The notes under the pieces: model-generated
Seen by the model: the letters and a program-made list of their open reading frames with translations, nothing else
Database searches by the model: none
What the model was told of the DNA's origin: nothing
Part shown: piece after piece, positions 8,702-21,668 of the stretch
Layout: each line of letters opens with the position of its first letter
How positions within the stretch are numbered: the stretch's first letter is position 1
Translations under genes and position numbers: made by a program
From: Helicobacter sp. NHP19-012
GTDB taxonomy: Bacteria > Campylobacterota > Campylobacteria > Campylobacterales > Helicobacteraceae
Direction: 5' to 3'
DNA: 64,000 nucleotides
Assembly: GCF_019703325.1 (NCBI RefSeq)
Contig: NZ_AP024819.1
Span: 930,001-994,000, forward strand

Positions 8702-10393
8702 ATGAGTAAGTTACTTTATGCCCTCGTGTTGGTGGGGCTTGGTGAATGCTTGGCGGATTCCAAGAGTGGTTTCTTCATAGAGGCGGGGTTTATGACAGGC
8801 ATGCTAAAAAGTAGCGAGGTGTTGGCTAAGAAACAAAGGGCGACGTCTTTTGTTAGCACCGCCCAACTTAAAGCACACGCTTTAACCATGTTCAACTCTG
8901 CAGATAAGGTGATTAAAAATCCCAAGAGGGATTTTAGCACCCTATCCCCCATTAAAATCTCTCTTAAAGACAAAACTCTCACTCTGCAAAACTTTCTACC
9001 CTACACTCTCCACAATGTAGATCTCTACGCTAACATCAATGGCAAAGAAGTTAAGGTTGGGACGCTAGAATCCTTGCCCGGGCACATAGAAACAACCCTC
9101 TCTGTTAATCTCTTGCCAGAAATTGCCAAAGTGGAGAACAATTTAGGTTCTGAATTTTTGATTAGGAGTTCTGCACAATCCGATGTCATCACGCATAGGG
9201 TATTGGAGGCGATTGAGCAGATTAAAGTTAATCTAATGGGAACTTTTGTGGATTGGTCCAATGGGGATAAAACGAATAATTGGCAGCCCCCCACTCCCAA
9301 ACAAGCGAGCGAATATGTGGATTTGCTTTTAAACCTCACTTCCGTTCTCAGCTCAAAAGAATTTGAAGAGGCAATTTTAAATGCCCCTTTTGACTTCTCA
9401 GATAGGACACCTCCCGGGCAAAATGGTAGGCTTGATCCTAGCAAACTAGGTGCTGTGGCTTCTAAGATCGATCCGCAAGTAGTGGTGGATGTTTTCCGCC
9501 AAGCAGCACATCTCGATCTTGGTGTGATCAATGAGAAAAAATATAATCTCTATGGTTTGGGAGGGGTGGGGTCATTTGGTTTGCAACCTTGGATGATAGA
9601 CCCTTCAAGGGCTAGGATGTGGAAAACTTACGACACTTTGACAAAAGAGCGTGAGCACGAGCCTTTAGAGGCCATTATACACGAGTTTGCACACACCAAG
9701 AATTACACCCACAACGGCAACATGACCTATGCCAATGCCCCCAATAGCCAATACACCATCGACAACCAAAAGGTGGATGCCGGTTTTGTTAGATTGACTG
9801 AAAAGGTTTGGGCGCAATTAGGGCATGCCAATAAGTTGCCGATTAATTACACCGAGATCCCCATTTCGCACACAATCAACTCTGTTCCCTACGCAAGCTT
9901 TATGCAAGGTTTCTCTAACACCTTGAATAACCAAAGCACGGATGCCATTGTGGGCTTTAATGTCAAAAGTGGTTATCAGCAATTTTTTAACCCCTACTTT
10001 GGTTTAGCCTACTACGCACTCTTTAAATATGGCTGGACAAAAACAAAAGGCTATGCCAAGACCGTCACGCAAATGGGTGCTGGGGTTGGGGCGGATATGT
10101 TGGTGAACTTTTTTGCAAGGGATAAAACGAGCATGGGGTTTTTTGTAGGGGCTAGGGGGCTTTGGAATCGCTATAACTTACTGCGGACTTTTAGGGACAC
10201 GGGCAATGTGAATGCGGTTTCGGGCTTTAATTACTACTACGGACGCTCTAAGTATAGTTTCGGTGTCTCTGTGCCCTTGATACAAAGAAGTTTAAGGGTT
10301 CGGGTGAACACCCAAGATTATGCGGGCGAGGTGCTGATCCAAGAGGGCAGCACCCATTTTAATGTTTTCTTTAACTATGGGTTTTCTTTGTAG
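8702..10393 (+). CDS. Helicobacter outer-membrane protein (Hof-like) with an HExxH motif
   Basis: A protein of about 563 residues with a signal peptide (MSKLLYALVLVGLGECLADS) and the mature start SGFFIEAGF common to Helicobacter outer-membrane proteins. It has a long soluble middle region and a C-terminal beta-barrel ending in FNVFFNYGFSL with a terminal hydrophobic residue. I place it in the Hof-type group by general resemblance. An earlier in-frame ATG exists at 8684, but the signal peptide fits the one at 8702. The middle region contains IIHEFAHTKNYTHNGNMTY, that is HEFAH, a zinc-metallopeptidase-like pentapeptide at about residues 327-331. A protease role is unproven. Confidence 0.72.
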   Translation: MSKLLYALVLVGLGECLADSKSGFFIEAGFMTGMLKSSEVLAKKQRATSFVSTAQLKAHALTMFNSADKVIKNPKRDFSTLSPIKISLKDKTLTLQNFLPYTLHNVDLYANINGKEVKVGTLESLPGHIETTLSVNLLPEIAKVENNLGSEFLIRSSAQSDVITHRVLEAIEQIKVNLMGTFVDWSNGDKTNNWQPPTPKQASEYVDLLLNLTSVLSSKEFEEAILNAPFDFSDRTPPGQNGRLDPSKLGAVASKIDPQVVVDVFRQAAHLDLGVINEKKYNLYGLGGVGSFGLQPWMIDPSRARMWKTYDTLTKEREHEPLEAIIHEFAHTKNYTHNGNMTYANAPNSQYTIDNQKVDAGFVRLTEKVWAQLGHANKLPINYTEIPISHTINSVPYASFMQGFSNTLNNQSTDAIVGFNVKSGYQQFFNPYFGLAYYALFKYGWTKTKGYAKTVTQMGAGVGADMLVNFFARDKTSMGFFVGARGLWNRYNLLRTFRDTGNVNAVSGFNYYYGRSKYSFGVSVPLIQRSLRVRVNTQDYAGEVLIQEGSTHFNVFFNYGFSL

Positions 10394-10435
10394 GTCTGTA
10401 GCCTTTAGCTCCCATAGATTAGGCTTACTATCCGC

Positions 10436-12340
10436 TCACCTAATGCGCCTATGTCTTGTTTGCCGACCGCTCCATTTGCCAAAAAGTCTTTCAAGCATAA
10501 AATAGACCTCAATGTTTGAGGGCGTGTTGTTGATGAAGTAGGTAAAGTCTTGATAGCCCATGCGAAAAGGTGTGCCCTTATACAAGGGGATCCTCACACC
10601 TAGTTTATAAACCCAAGCATTGTGCTGGTATCTTGTGCCAAAGTCGATAAGCGAATCGTATAAAACCCCGTGGGTGGGGGCTATCGGTGCTTGTGTGCCC
10701 ATAAAATTGAATTTTTCTGTAAAGCCCACATAAAAGCCGGCAAAATTTGCATTAGACGCATCGTTGTTGACATAGAAATCTGCCAAAATGTCTGCGGTTA
10801 ATTGCAAATAGCCCACATCTAGCTTTTTGAGTGCCGCAAAACCGGGGGCTGGTACTAGAAAGGAATAGCCACCGAGCGCAAACACATCAAAGCCAAAGTA
10901 TTTGCTAAAAAACCGCTGGTAGCCAGCACCTCCACCAAGGTTATAAGCCTTGTTTTCAAAGATAGTGCTGTTTACGGCACGGGAGACGGAGTTTATAAAG
11001 CTTGTGCTCGTAATGTTTACAGAAGAGGGCATTTTTTTAAAATTTGGAGCTTGGATATGTGGGGCGGAGACCGGGGTGAGTTGTTGGGTGATGGGGAAGT
11101 ACTTCTGTGGACTGCCTAAGATTGTTGAAAAATTGTTTGAGCTATCAAGAATTGTACCGAGATTAAAGCGATAAGCTGCCTCCAGACTATTAATATATTT
11201 GTCTAGTATCTTTTGTTCCTCTGGACCAGATGATGAAAGTATCGTTTGTTCATATTCAGCATATTTAGCCAGTTCCCTAAACCACCCTAGAACTTGTAAA
11301 AAATTTTGCATGGACATTTGCTGAAGACTAGTTATGGGAAAAGATTGTCCGAAGCAAAGTTCGGGGTAGCTGCTAGGTTTTTGCAACCCTCTGCGTCTTG
11401 CCTACCTTGTTTTACATTATCCTCGTAATCTTTTGAGCTGAGGACCTTTTGTAGACCTGCGCTACTTGTTGTAATGTTTTCAAAACCTTTCAATAGCCCA
11501 TCGATTCTACCTAATGTGTTTTGAAGTGTTCCACCATTTCCACCATTTCCACCATTTTCGGCTATTTCGGCTTTTTCGATTGATTTTTCCATGTTGGTTA
11601 ACTCGGTTTTAAGAGTGTTGTAAATGGCTTGGTAGGCGTCTTGTTGATTTATTTGGTTCTGCCAAGTGTTGTATTCAGAGTTGTAGTTGTTGGCACCTTG
11701 CATGATGTGCGCCTCTTGTGTGGTGATTTCATTTAGCGCACCTTGCATGTTCTTAACAATGGAGGCGATTTGTTGTATTTGGGAGTTGGGTGTGCTCTTT
11801 GTGTCTTGCAAATTAGAAAAAGAAGTTGAGGGGGTGTTGTCCGCTTTGCTGAGATTTTGTAATTTTTCAGCCTCTAAATTTAGGACTTAGAGCGTTGCTT
11901 GCAACTCTGCCAAAGCCCCGGGGACTATAGAAAATTGGCTGAGTTCTTGTTGAACTTCTGCCGCTAATGCCTTAAATTGAGCGAGTGGTAACTGCATGTT
12001 TATGCTTTGGATAGGGATCGCACTTGTGTTCTGCTGAGCCGCCTCAATGACTTGCCAAATGCCGTTAAGTGCTACATTCATTTGGTTGATGTTAGAAACG
12101 ATTTCATCTTGTAGCTTTGCGGCTTGGAGAGTTCTTGAGGAATAAATGGGCGTGGTTGTGTGCTTTTGTGTGCTTGTAGCCACATTTGAAATGCCCACAC
12201 TAGCGGCGACAAAAAAGCCATTGCGTAAGTCATGCCTTAAGCTCGCCCCCCTGTTGGCAAGCTGTAAAAGCCATGCCAAGAGCCCCAAACACTGCAAGCA
12301 TTTTTAAAGTCTTGGCTCTCTTTTTGTTACACAAGGACAC
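10436..12340 (-). pseudogene. Hop-like outer-membrane protein, broken in three places
   Basis: Four reverse-strand segments join into one Helicobacter outer-membrane protein of about 620 codons. The signal peptide (MLAVFGALGMAFTA) is out of frame with the mature part (NGFFVAASVGISN) because of a G6 tract at 12246-12251. A TAA at 11887-11889 interrupts the same frame between LAELQATL and LNLEAEKLQNLSK. A further single-base shift lies between 11332 and 11386, after the Cys-containing EGCKNLA. The rest encodes the second Cys region (ELCFGQSF) and a barrel (GGGAGYQRFFSKYFGFDVFA). The G6 tract in the signal sequence is a plausible phase-variation site, but the stop codon makes the gene inactive either way. 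Confidence 0.75.
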
Positions 12341-12716
12341 CAATTTAAGAGAAATAAAAGCAACTGTTATTAACCATCTCGTATCTGGGCAATCCGCATA
12401 AGCCCTAGCACCTATCAAAACATTTTAATCCAAATATGTGGTAAATGTCCACACCCCACACAGACCATTAACTGCACGAAACCATGGATTCTAGTATTGT
12501 AGTACAATTAATTTTAAAATTTAAAGCGGTTTAAGGCGATGTTTTCCCCTTAAGGGTGGGAGTTTAACAAATTGCAAGAGCTATACAAGCTTGAGCTAGA
12601 CCGTTTTTCTTTTAAAAACCCCTCAAGCCCCCTATCTCATCCGCCCTAGTCAAATCGGCTCAATAGCCATGCCTTAATGCTAGCCATGTTAAAATAAACG
12701 AAAAATTCAAGGGATA

Positions 12717-14159
12717 ATGATGGACATTCATAACAGCGATGCAGATGTAGAGCAGTTTTTTGCCTTCTGTAAAGAAAAAGAAGTGGAATTTGTGGATTTT
12801 AGATTCACAGATGTGAAAGGCACTTGGAATCACATGGGCTATTTTATTGGGGGTGTGGATAAGGACTTGTTGCAACAGGGTATCCCTTTTGACGCAAGCT
12901 CCATTAAGGCGTGGCAGAGCATTGATAGGTCAGATATGATTTTAAAGCCCGACTTGATCCGCTACTTCATCGACCCCTTTAGTGCGGATATCACGGTTAT
13001 AGTCTTTTGCGATGTGTGGGATGTCTACAAAGAGCAAGACTACGAAAAATGCCCTAGAAGCATTGCCAAGCGGGCACTAAGGCATTTACAAAATCTTGGC
13101 ATTGCCGACATGGCTTACTTTGGGGCAGAAAATGAGTTTTTTATTTTTGACTCCATTAAGATCAAAAACAGCGCAAATTGCCAGTATTATGAAATTGACA
13201 GCGAAGAGGGCGAATGGAATAGGGATCGCAGTTTTGAGGGGGGGGTGAATTTCGGGCACCGCACGGGGCATAAGGGCGGGTATTTACCCACCCCCCCCAC
13301 GGACACGATGATGGACATCCGCGCCGAAATTGTCAAGGTGTTAAACCAAGTGGGGCTAGAAACCTATGTCGTGCACCACGAAGTGGCGCAGGCGCAGGGC
13401 GAGATCGGCGTGCGCTTTGGGGAGTTAGTGGAGGCGGCGGACAATGTGCAAAAACTTAAATATGTGGTGAAAATGGTCGCCCATTTAAATGGCAAAACGG
13501 CGACTTTTATGCCAAAACCCTTGCACGGGGACAATGGCAGCGGCATGCACACGCATGTGAGTTTGTGGAAAAATGGCGAGAATCTCTTTAGCGGTGATGT
13601 TTACAAAAACCTAAGCCAAATGGCGCTACACTTTTTAGGCGGGGTCTTGCGCCACGCCAGAAGTTTGGCGGCTTTTACCAACGCCTCTAGCAATTCTTAT
13701 AAACGCTTGATCCCCGGCTTTGAGGCCCCCTCGATTTTAACTTATTCGGCGCAAAATCGCAGTGCCAGCGTGCGTATCCCCTATGGGGTGAAGGGCAAGG
13801 CAGCGCGCTTTGAGTTTAGATTCCCCGACAACTCTTCTAACCCTTACTTGGCCTTTGCCGCTATTTTAATGGCAGGTTTAGACGGGCTAGCGCAAAAAAT
13901 GGATCCGGGCGCACCCATGGACATCAACCTCTTCCAGCTCACCCTAGATGAGATCAGAGACAAAGGGATTAAACAACTCCCCCACACCCTAAGAAGTGCG
14001 CTAGAGGAAATGTTGGTGCATAAAGAGTATTTGAAAAAAGGGGAAGTGTTTACCGAAGATTTTATCCAAGCCTACCAGAGCTTTAAATTCCGCTCAGAGG
14101 TCTTCCCTTGGGAGAGCCGCCCCCACCCCTTTGAGTTTAAGACCACTTATTCTTGCTAA
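12717..14159 (+). CDS. glnA: Glutamine synthetase type I
   Basis: A 480-residue cytoplasmic enzyme that makes glutamine from glutamate, ammonia and ATP. Metal and substrate motifs are clear: [28 protein letters not shown] and NRSASVRIP. At the place where enterobacterial enzymes carry the adenylylated Tyr (NLYxLPPEE) this protein has NLFQLTLDE, with Phe at about residue 406. Control by adenylylation is therefore not possible, as known for H. pylori GlnA. The second ATG at 12720 is better spaced from AAGGGA. It is a monocistronic gene, and central for an ammonia-producing urease-positive bacterium. Confidence 0.95.
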   Translation: MMDIHNSDADVEQFFAFCKEKEVEFVDFRFTDVKGTWNHMGYFIGGVDKDLLQQGIPFDASSIKAWQSIDRSDMILKPDLIRYFIDPFSADITVIVFCDVWDVYKEQDYEKCPRSIAKRALRHLQNLGIADMAYFGAENEFFIFDSIKIKNSANCQYYEIDSEEGEWNRDRSFEGGVNFGHRTGHKGGYLPTPPTDTMMDIRAEIVKVLNQVGLETYVVHHEVAQAQGEIGVRFGELVEAADNVQKLKYVVKMVAHLNGKTATFMPKPLHGDNGSGMHTHVSLWKNGENLFSGDVYKNLSQMALHFLGGVLRHARSLAAFTNASSNSYKRLIPGFEAPSILTYSAQNRSASVRIPYGVKGKAARFEFRFPDNSSNPYLAFAAILMAGLDGLAQKMDPGAPMDINLFQLTLDEIRDKGIKQLPHTLRSALEEMLVHKEYLKKGEVFTEDFIQAYQSFKFRSEVFPWESRPHPFEFKTTYSC

Positions 14160-14267
14160 TGCCTAAACGCCGGGGTAAATCCCTTTATGAAAGCTATAAA
14201 AAATTAAAAGTTTTCATGCGTTTGGTAAAAGCTCTTGGGCGTTTTTTAAAAAAACATTGAGGAGAAC

Positions 14268-15005
14268 ATGCAAAAATCTAGACTTTTATCATTAGTATTA
14301 GTGGGTCTGTTGGGGCTTGGTTGTGCGCCTAAAGCCCCCGACAAACACGAACAAGGCCCCATCCCCTTTTCTTACTACGAAGAAAACGAAAAACCCGAAC
14401 CCAAAAACCACTTATTGGTCTTGCTCCCACCCTTAAACATCACCTTTAGTAAGACGGTGCCGCTGAATATGCAACAAGGTTTCAAGGATTCCATGCGCGA
14501 TCAAATCAAAGAAATCCTAGAAAAACGCGGTTTTAGTGTGCAAGAGGCAAAACTCCCCCTAACCCCTACCCAGCAAGAGCAAGGCTATGTGCTTGTAGAA
14601 GTGAATGGGTCTGTGAAAGTGTTAGAGGATATTAGCCTACGAGAGGATAGGTTAAGAAATGGTGGGTTGGAGGGCAAAAACTCTAGTTTGTCTATGGGCT
14701 ATTTGACTTTAAAAGTTCTAGAGCCTAAGAGCAAAAAACCCTTAAACATGGCAAGTTTAGAGTTGCCCGGCTATCAAGTCCGCACCCGTGTGACCGTGCG
14801 CCAAGAGCGTAGCGTTTCAGGTGGGTTTATGCCCACAAGTGTGGTAACCCCCATACGCGGGGAAGGCTTTGACAGCAATGTTTACCAAATCTTAACGCAA
14901 ATCTACGCACAAGGGGTGCATAAAATCAGCCAAGCCCTAGATGCTGATCAACTCATGGATTACCACCACTTAGTGGAGAAGTTTAAGTCTAAGATGGGTC
15001 GTTAG
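14268..15005 (+). CDS. HpaA-like lipoprotein (neuraminyllactose-binding hemagglutinin family)
   Basis: A 245-residue lipoprotein with a signal peptide ending in the lipobox LGLGCAP. The body matches the HpaA family: LLVLLPPLNITFSKTV, a helical region DSMRDQIKEILEKRGFSV, and DSNVYQILTQIYAQGVHKI near the end. HpaA proteins are surface or sheath lipoproteins first described as sialyl-lactose binders. H. pylori has several paralogues and I cannot tell which one this is. A strong ribosome site (GAGGAGA) precedes the ATG. It converges with, and overlaps by 17 bases, the gene on the other strand. Confidence 0.82.
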   Translation: MQKSRLLSLVLVGLLGLGCAPKAPDKHEQGPIPFSYYEENEKPEPKNHLLVLLPPLNITFSKTVPLNMQQGFKDSMRDQIKEILEKRGFSVQEAKLPLTPTQQEQGYVLVEVNGSVKVLEDISLREDRLRNGGLEGKNSSLSMGYLTLKVLEPKSKKPLNMASLELPGYQVRTRVTVRQERSVSGGFMPTSVVTPIRGEGFDSNVYQILTQIYAQGVHKISQALDADQLMDYHHLVEKFKSKMGR

Positions 15006-15396
15006 GCAGATCTTCGCGCAAATGAAAGATTTGCGCCCCAAAGTCCGTGTCCACTTCCACCCTTAAGCGCCCCTCGCAAAAGACTTCATAGTCCATTTTT
15101 TCACCCAAGTTCAAAATGTAACTAGGCAGAATAGGCAAGAGGGCACAACGCCCCCGATTGAGGGTGATTTTATTGATATGCACCCTTTTGCTAAGGGCCC
15201 TGATCTCTAAAATGTGCTTGGTTTGCCACACACCATAATCTTTGCTCCAAGAGGTGTAGGGCTGTTTTTGGCTAAAAAACACCGCACTTAAGGGGACTTT
15301 AGGCAGTTGCACTTGCTCTTCTCTTAAAAGTTGTTCGCCGGTGGGCAAGGCAAGCAAAGAGTTTAAGAGTAAACTAAGCGCAAGAACTGCTTTCAA
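14989..15396 (-). CDS. Conserved hypothetical exported protein of the mot operon (HP0817-like)
   Basis: A 135-residue protein with a signal peptide (MKAVLALSLLLNSLLALP). No catalytic motif is visible. It has three cysteines in the mature part (GRCALLPIL, YEVFCEGRLRVEV). Its start overlaps the motB stop by four bases, so it is translated from the motA-motB transcript. The same order is seen in H. pylori (HP0815-HP0817). A role linked to motility is possible from position only. Confidence 0.7.
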   Translation of the reverse strand: MKAVLALSLLLNSLLALPTGEQLLREEQVQLPKVPLSAVFFSQKQPYTSWSKDYGVWQTKHILEIRALSKRVHINKITLNRGRCALLPILPSYILNLGEKMDYEVFCEGRLRVEVDTDFGAQIFHLREDLPNDPS

Positions 15397-16175
15397 TCAC
15401 CTTCTCCATTAATTTCGCCCATGTTATGGTCTAAAATGGAGCGGATTTTTTCTATATTGTGCTGGCTCGTGTAAAAATAAATCTCTACACGATTATTGCG
15501 TATGCGGTTTTCAACGCTGTTATTGGGGAAGATGGGGTTGTTCTTGCCATAGGAGGCAAAAGAGAGTTTTTGCGGACTAATGCCATCATTTAGCAAAGCA
15601 TGCATGACCTTATATGCCCGACTCGCCGCTAAGGTGTAGTGGTTTTTAAAGTGGCTGGCAGCGGGCAGAGGGGTATTATCCGTGTAGCCGCGCACATTGA
15701 CTTGGACTTGATCGGGCAAGAGTTGGATGATCTTAGCGATGCGGCGGATGTATTCGCGCATGGAGGCGTTGATGACATCTCCATAGGGGGGGTCTTCAAA
15801 ACGCAAGTTGGAAGGTAGCTTTAACACAGCTCCATGATCGGTTTGCTCTAAAATCGAGCCCTCTCCCACTTTGGTGATAGTAACTTGCGATCGACTAGCA
15901 TGCTCCTTAGACTCCTTTTCTTCTTCAACTTCATTACTCTGGGTTTCGCCCGGGGCGGGGGGGATGGGGATCACAGGTTGCACAGAGTCTGGCACGGGAG
16001 CGTAGTCAAAAATCTTAATAAACTCTTTTTTAAGGGCTTTGACTTTGGCTTTATTGATCACAGAGATCGCATAAAGGGCAATAAAAAGGGCGAGTAGCAA
16101 GGACAAAAAGTCGGCATAAGGCACAGCCCAACGCTCCCCAGCAGGACACTCGACCTTTTTAGCTTTCTTTGCCAT
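15393..16175 (-). CDS. motB: Flagellar stator protein MotB
   Basis: A 260-residue stator subunit that couples proton flow to flagellar rotation. One transmembrane helix follows the N-terminus and begins with PYADFLSLL, where Asp22 is the proton-carrying residue. After a flexible linker comes an OmpA-like peptidoglycan-binding domain (VNVRGYTDNTPLP, ASRAYKVMHALL, NRIRNNRVEIYFY). It begins at the motA stop, and the downstream HP0817-like gene overlaps its end. Its sequence is intact, unlike that of motA. Confidence 0.94.
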   Translation of the reverse strand: MAKKAKKVECPAGERWAVPYADFLSLLLALFIALYAISVINKAKVKALKKEFIKIFDYAPVPDSVQPVIPIPPAPGETQSNEVEEEKESKEHASRSQVTITKVGEGSILEQTDHGAVLKLPSNLRFEDPPYGDVINASMREYIRRIAKIIQLLPDQVQVNVRGYTDNTPLPAASHFKNHYTLAASRAYKVMHALLNDGISPQKLSFASYGKNNPIFPNNSVENRIRNNRVEIYFYTSQHNIEKIRSILDHNMGEINGEGD

Positions 16176-16944
16176 TATTCAAACTGCGACTTTCTAGGCT
16201 CACCGGGGGCGATGTAGTTGAGCAACTTCATTTCTAAGTCCCGTGGGTTATCCCCATTGGCAATCCCAATGATGCCCTCTAAAATCACCACCTTTTCTTT
16301 TAAAATGTCTTTAGACTTATTTTTAAGCTTGTTGCCAAAGGGACCAAAAAGGGCGTAAGAACACATGATCCCCGTAACCGTGGCGGTGAAAGCCCCCGCA
16401 ATGCCCAGTGCCATTTCTGCAGGGTTGTCTAGCTTTTTCAAAGCGAGCATCAAGCCCAACACCGCTCCTACGAGCCCAAAGGTGGGCGCGCTCTCCCGGC
16501 GGTGATCCAATAGTGCGCCGCCCCGTGGTAATACTCTTCTAACTCTTCGATCGCCACATTTAGGCTCTCTTGCACAGAGTGAATGTCTTTGCCGTCCACA
16601 ATCATTGAAAAGCCATTGCGGGAGAAGTCGTCCTCGATCTGCGCCACCTTGGACTCTAGCGAAAGCACGCCGTCTTTTCTTGCCATTGTGGAGAGTTCCA
16701 CGATGTTTTTAATCGTGTCTTGTAAATGCACCTTAGGGTTTAAAAACACAATCTTGATCTCTTTAAAGGCCGCCTTGACATGGTGGGCATGGGTGCTTAC
16801 CATTGCCGCGCACAGGGTCGTGGGTATGATGATGATGAGTGAGCTTAGATGCACTACATGGATGGGGTTGCCCCCCTCCAAAATATCTCCCACTGAAATA
16901 GACGCAATCGCCAAAAACACACCTAGGATTGATGACAAATCCAT
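16175..16944 (-). pseudogene. motA: Flagellar stator protein MotA, single-base frameshift
   Basis: The partner of MotB, with four membrane helices and the cytoplasmic torque loop. The first frame gives MDLSSILGVFLAIASISVGD through YYHGAAHYWITAG, then runs off into RARPPLGS. The next frame resumes with ESAPTFGLVGAVLGLMLAL and completes the protein to GEPRKSQFE. Restoring one C in the CCC at 16496-16498 (GGG on the coding strand) would give the family sequence AGESAPTFGL and an intact protein of about 256 residues. If real, this strain would be non-motile. A sequencing error is at least as likely. Confidence 0.88.
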
Positions 16945-16968
16945 GAGAAACTACCCTTTCTTTAAAAT

Positions 16969-17739
16969 CTACTGCGGATAATCCGTTAAGTTTTCAATGC
17001 CATGCGCCCCACACACACGGCATTCTGCATTGCGTTGGACATTGATTTTTCTAAAATCCATGCTCTTGGTGTCTACATGCAAGAGTTGGTTGGTGAGTAA
17101 GGGGAAACCTAGAAAATATTTAATCGCCTCAGAAGCTTGGATACAGCCCACAACGCCGGGCACAACCCCAAACAACCCCGCTTTAAACACGCTGTTAAGC
17201 TCTACACTTGGGGGCTTGTCAAAGACGCAAGCAAAGCACGCACTCTTTTTGGGCAAAATTGTGATGGTCTGCCCATGGTGCTTGAAAATCCCGGCATGGC
17301 TTAGGGGTTTACTTGCTAGAATACAAGCATCGTTGATTAAAAACTTGCTCGCAAAATTGTCGGTCGCATCGATGATAAAGTCGTAATCTTGAACTAAATG
17401 CAAGGCGTTTGTAGCGGTTAGCTTTTCAAAGTGGGTTTCAACCTGCACTTCAGGGTTTAGAGCCAACATTTTACGCTCGGCAGATTTGACCTTAGAGCTG
17501 TGGATTTCCTGTGTGGTGTGGATGATTTGGCGCTGTAAATTGTTCAATTCGATGATGTCAAAATCCAAAATCCCAATGCGCCCAATGCCTGCCGCCGCCA
17601 AATAAAAACAATTAGGCGAGCCAAGGCCCCCAGCCCCGATCACAAGCACGCTAGCACGAAGCAACCTCTCCTGTCCCTCCTCGCCCACATCCTCCAACAT
17701 CAAATGCCGTTTATAGCGTTCTTTTTGGCTCTCTGTCAT
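16969..17739 (-). CDS. thiF: ThiF/MoeB-type adenylyltransferase
   Basis: A 256-residue E1-like enzyme that adenylates the C-terminal glycine of a small sulfur-carrier protein (ThiS or MoaD) for thiamine or molybdopterin synthesis. The nucleotide-binding VIGAGGLGSPNCFYLAAAG, the NNLQRQ segment and DATDNFASKFLIND are all present. Two CxxC pairs (ACFACVFD and ECRVCGAH) form the structural zinc site. It matches H. pylori HP0814, which also precedes motA. ThiF versus MoeB cannot be decided from the sequence alone. Confidence 0.85.
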   Translation of the reverse strand: MTESQKERYKRHLMLEDVGEEGQERLLRASVLVIGAGGLGSPNCFYLAAAGIGRIGILDFDIIELNNLQRQIIHTTQEIHSSKVKSAERKMLALNPEVQVETHFEKLTATNALHLVQDYDFIIDATDNFASKFLINDACILASKPLSHAGIFKHHGQTITILPKKSACFACVFDKPPSVELNSVFKAGLFGVVPGVVGCIQASEAIKYFLGFPLLTNQLLHVDTKSMDFRKINVQRNAECRVCGAHGIENLTDYPQ

Positions 17740-17756
17740 CTCTTTCCTTTCTTTCC

Positions 17757-18380
17757 TTAAGGGTTAATGTGTGCGATCCAAGCGGGTATGTGGGGCTGTT
17801 CGGCTTTTAAGCTTGTGGCGTGCCCGTGCCCGGGGTAAATGGCACAATCTGCCCTATCCAAAGCATAAAAGCGTTGCAAAGAATCCTTCATGTCTTGTGG
17901 GTTAGAGTAGGGGAAGTCATAACGCCCTATGCTTCTATAAAAGATAAAATCTCCACTAAAGAACACCCCGTTAACTTCAACAACACTACAACCCGGGGTG
18001 TGTCCGGGGAAGTGCCAATAGACGATCTCTACCCCACCCACCTCAAAAGAATAGTTCCCCTTGCACCCCTCAATGGGATGAATGTCCGCTTCTTTACAAG
18101 TGGGCTGTCCCAAGTTAAAGCAATCTGTGGTGAGCATAAACATATCCTCTTTGGGTGCATACAAGGGCACACTAGCCCAAGCCTGTTTCAAGGCAGCTAC
18201 ATCCCAGATATGGTCATAATGCCCATGCGTGATTAAGATAGCCAAGGGATTTTTGGCATGCTCTCGCACCCAAGAGCATGCGCCAACCCCCGGATCGATC
18301 ACCAAATCGCCTTGCTTCAGTTGCAAGACATAACAATTTGTCTGCGCTGTGCCAAAAGCTTGTACTTTGATTTTAAACAT
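17757..18380 (-). CDS. Metallo-beta-lactamase-fold hydrolase (glyoxalase II-like)
   Basis: A 207-residue protein with the di-metal motif THGHYDHIWD, the third ligand region WHFPGHTPG, the bridging Asp in VFFSGDFIF and the last His in YPGHGHATS. These are typical of hydroxyacylglutathione hydrolase-like thioesterases. The real substrate is not known. It ends 17 bases before thiF and is probably in the same transcript (thiF, motA, motB). It corresponds to H. pylori HP0813. Confidence 0.8.
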   Translation of the reverse strand: MFKIKVQAFGTAQTNCYVLQLKQGDLVIDPGVGACSWVREHAKNPLAILITHGHYDHIWDVAALKQAWASVPLYAPKEDMFMLTTDCFNLGQPTCKEADIHPIEGCKGNYSFEVGGVEIVYWHFPGHTPGCSVVEVNGVFFSGDFIFYRSIGRYDFPYSNPQDMKDSLQRFYALDRADCAIYPGHGHATSLKAEQPHIPAWIAHINP

Positions 18381-18780
18381 TTTTCCATTCTAGCAAAATT
18401 TACCTAATTTTAGCCCTAGCCATTGCTTGATTTAGCGCCAAAATTAACCCAATGATCTCTGTCTTAAAGAGGGCTAGCTGTAGGGGGTGGATTGTGTTAG
18501 GGTTATTTTAACAGCCTACATGGCTAAATGCTGTGCTCTAGAATTTTTACGGCCTCAGCCCCCCTTAAGCTTAAAACCGCTATTATCACGTTTTGCTTCT
18601 AAGAAAGCTTGCATGGAAAAGGTGAAAGCTTTTTTCTAAAAAAGGCAGACTTAAAGCGTGTTATTTGATTTATTATTGTCAATAGCCTATGTAAAGGTAA
18701 AAACTACAAAGCCAAAAGAATTATACTCAATAAGGCGGTGTGGCTCTTATGCAACGCTCTAGCGGATATGCTAGAGTGGC
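18381..18780. promoter_or_regulatory. 23S rRNA upstream region with probable promoter and processing stem
   Basis: No gene is visible in these 400 bases. A TATACT box at 18722-18727 lies upstream of the mature 23S start and is a candidate -10 element. Bases around 18726-18742 (CTCAATAAGGCGGTG) are nearly complementary to CACTGCCTTATTGAG just after the 23S gene (about 21681-21695). The two would form the long stem cut by RNase III. Confidence 0.5.

Positions 18781-21668
<2,888 letters not shown>

Noticed and set aside
9025..9531. 168-codon reverse frame inside the Hof-like gene
   Set aside because: Shadow of a well-supported forward gene with signal peptide and barrel.
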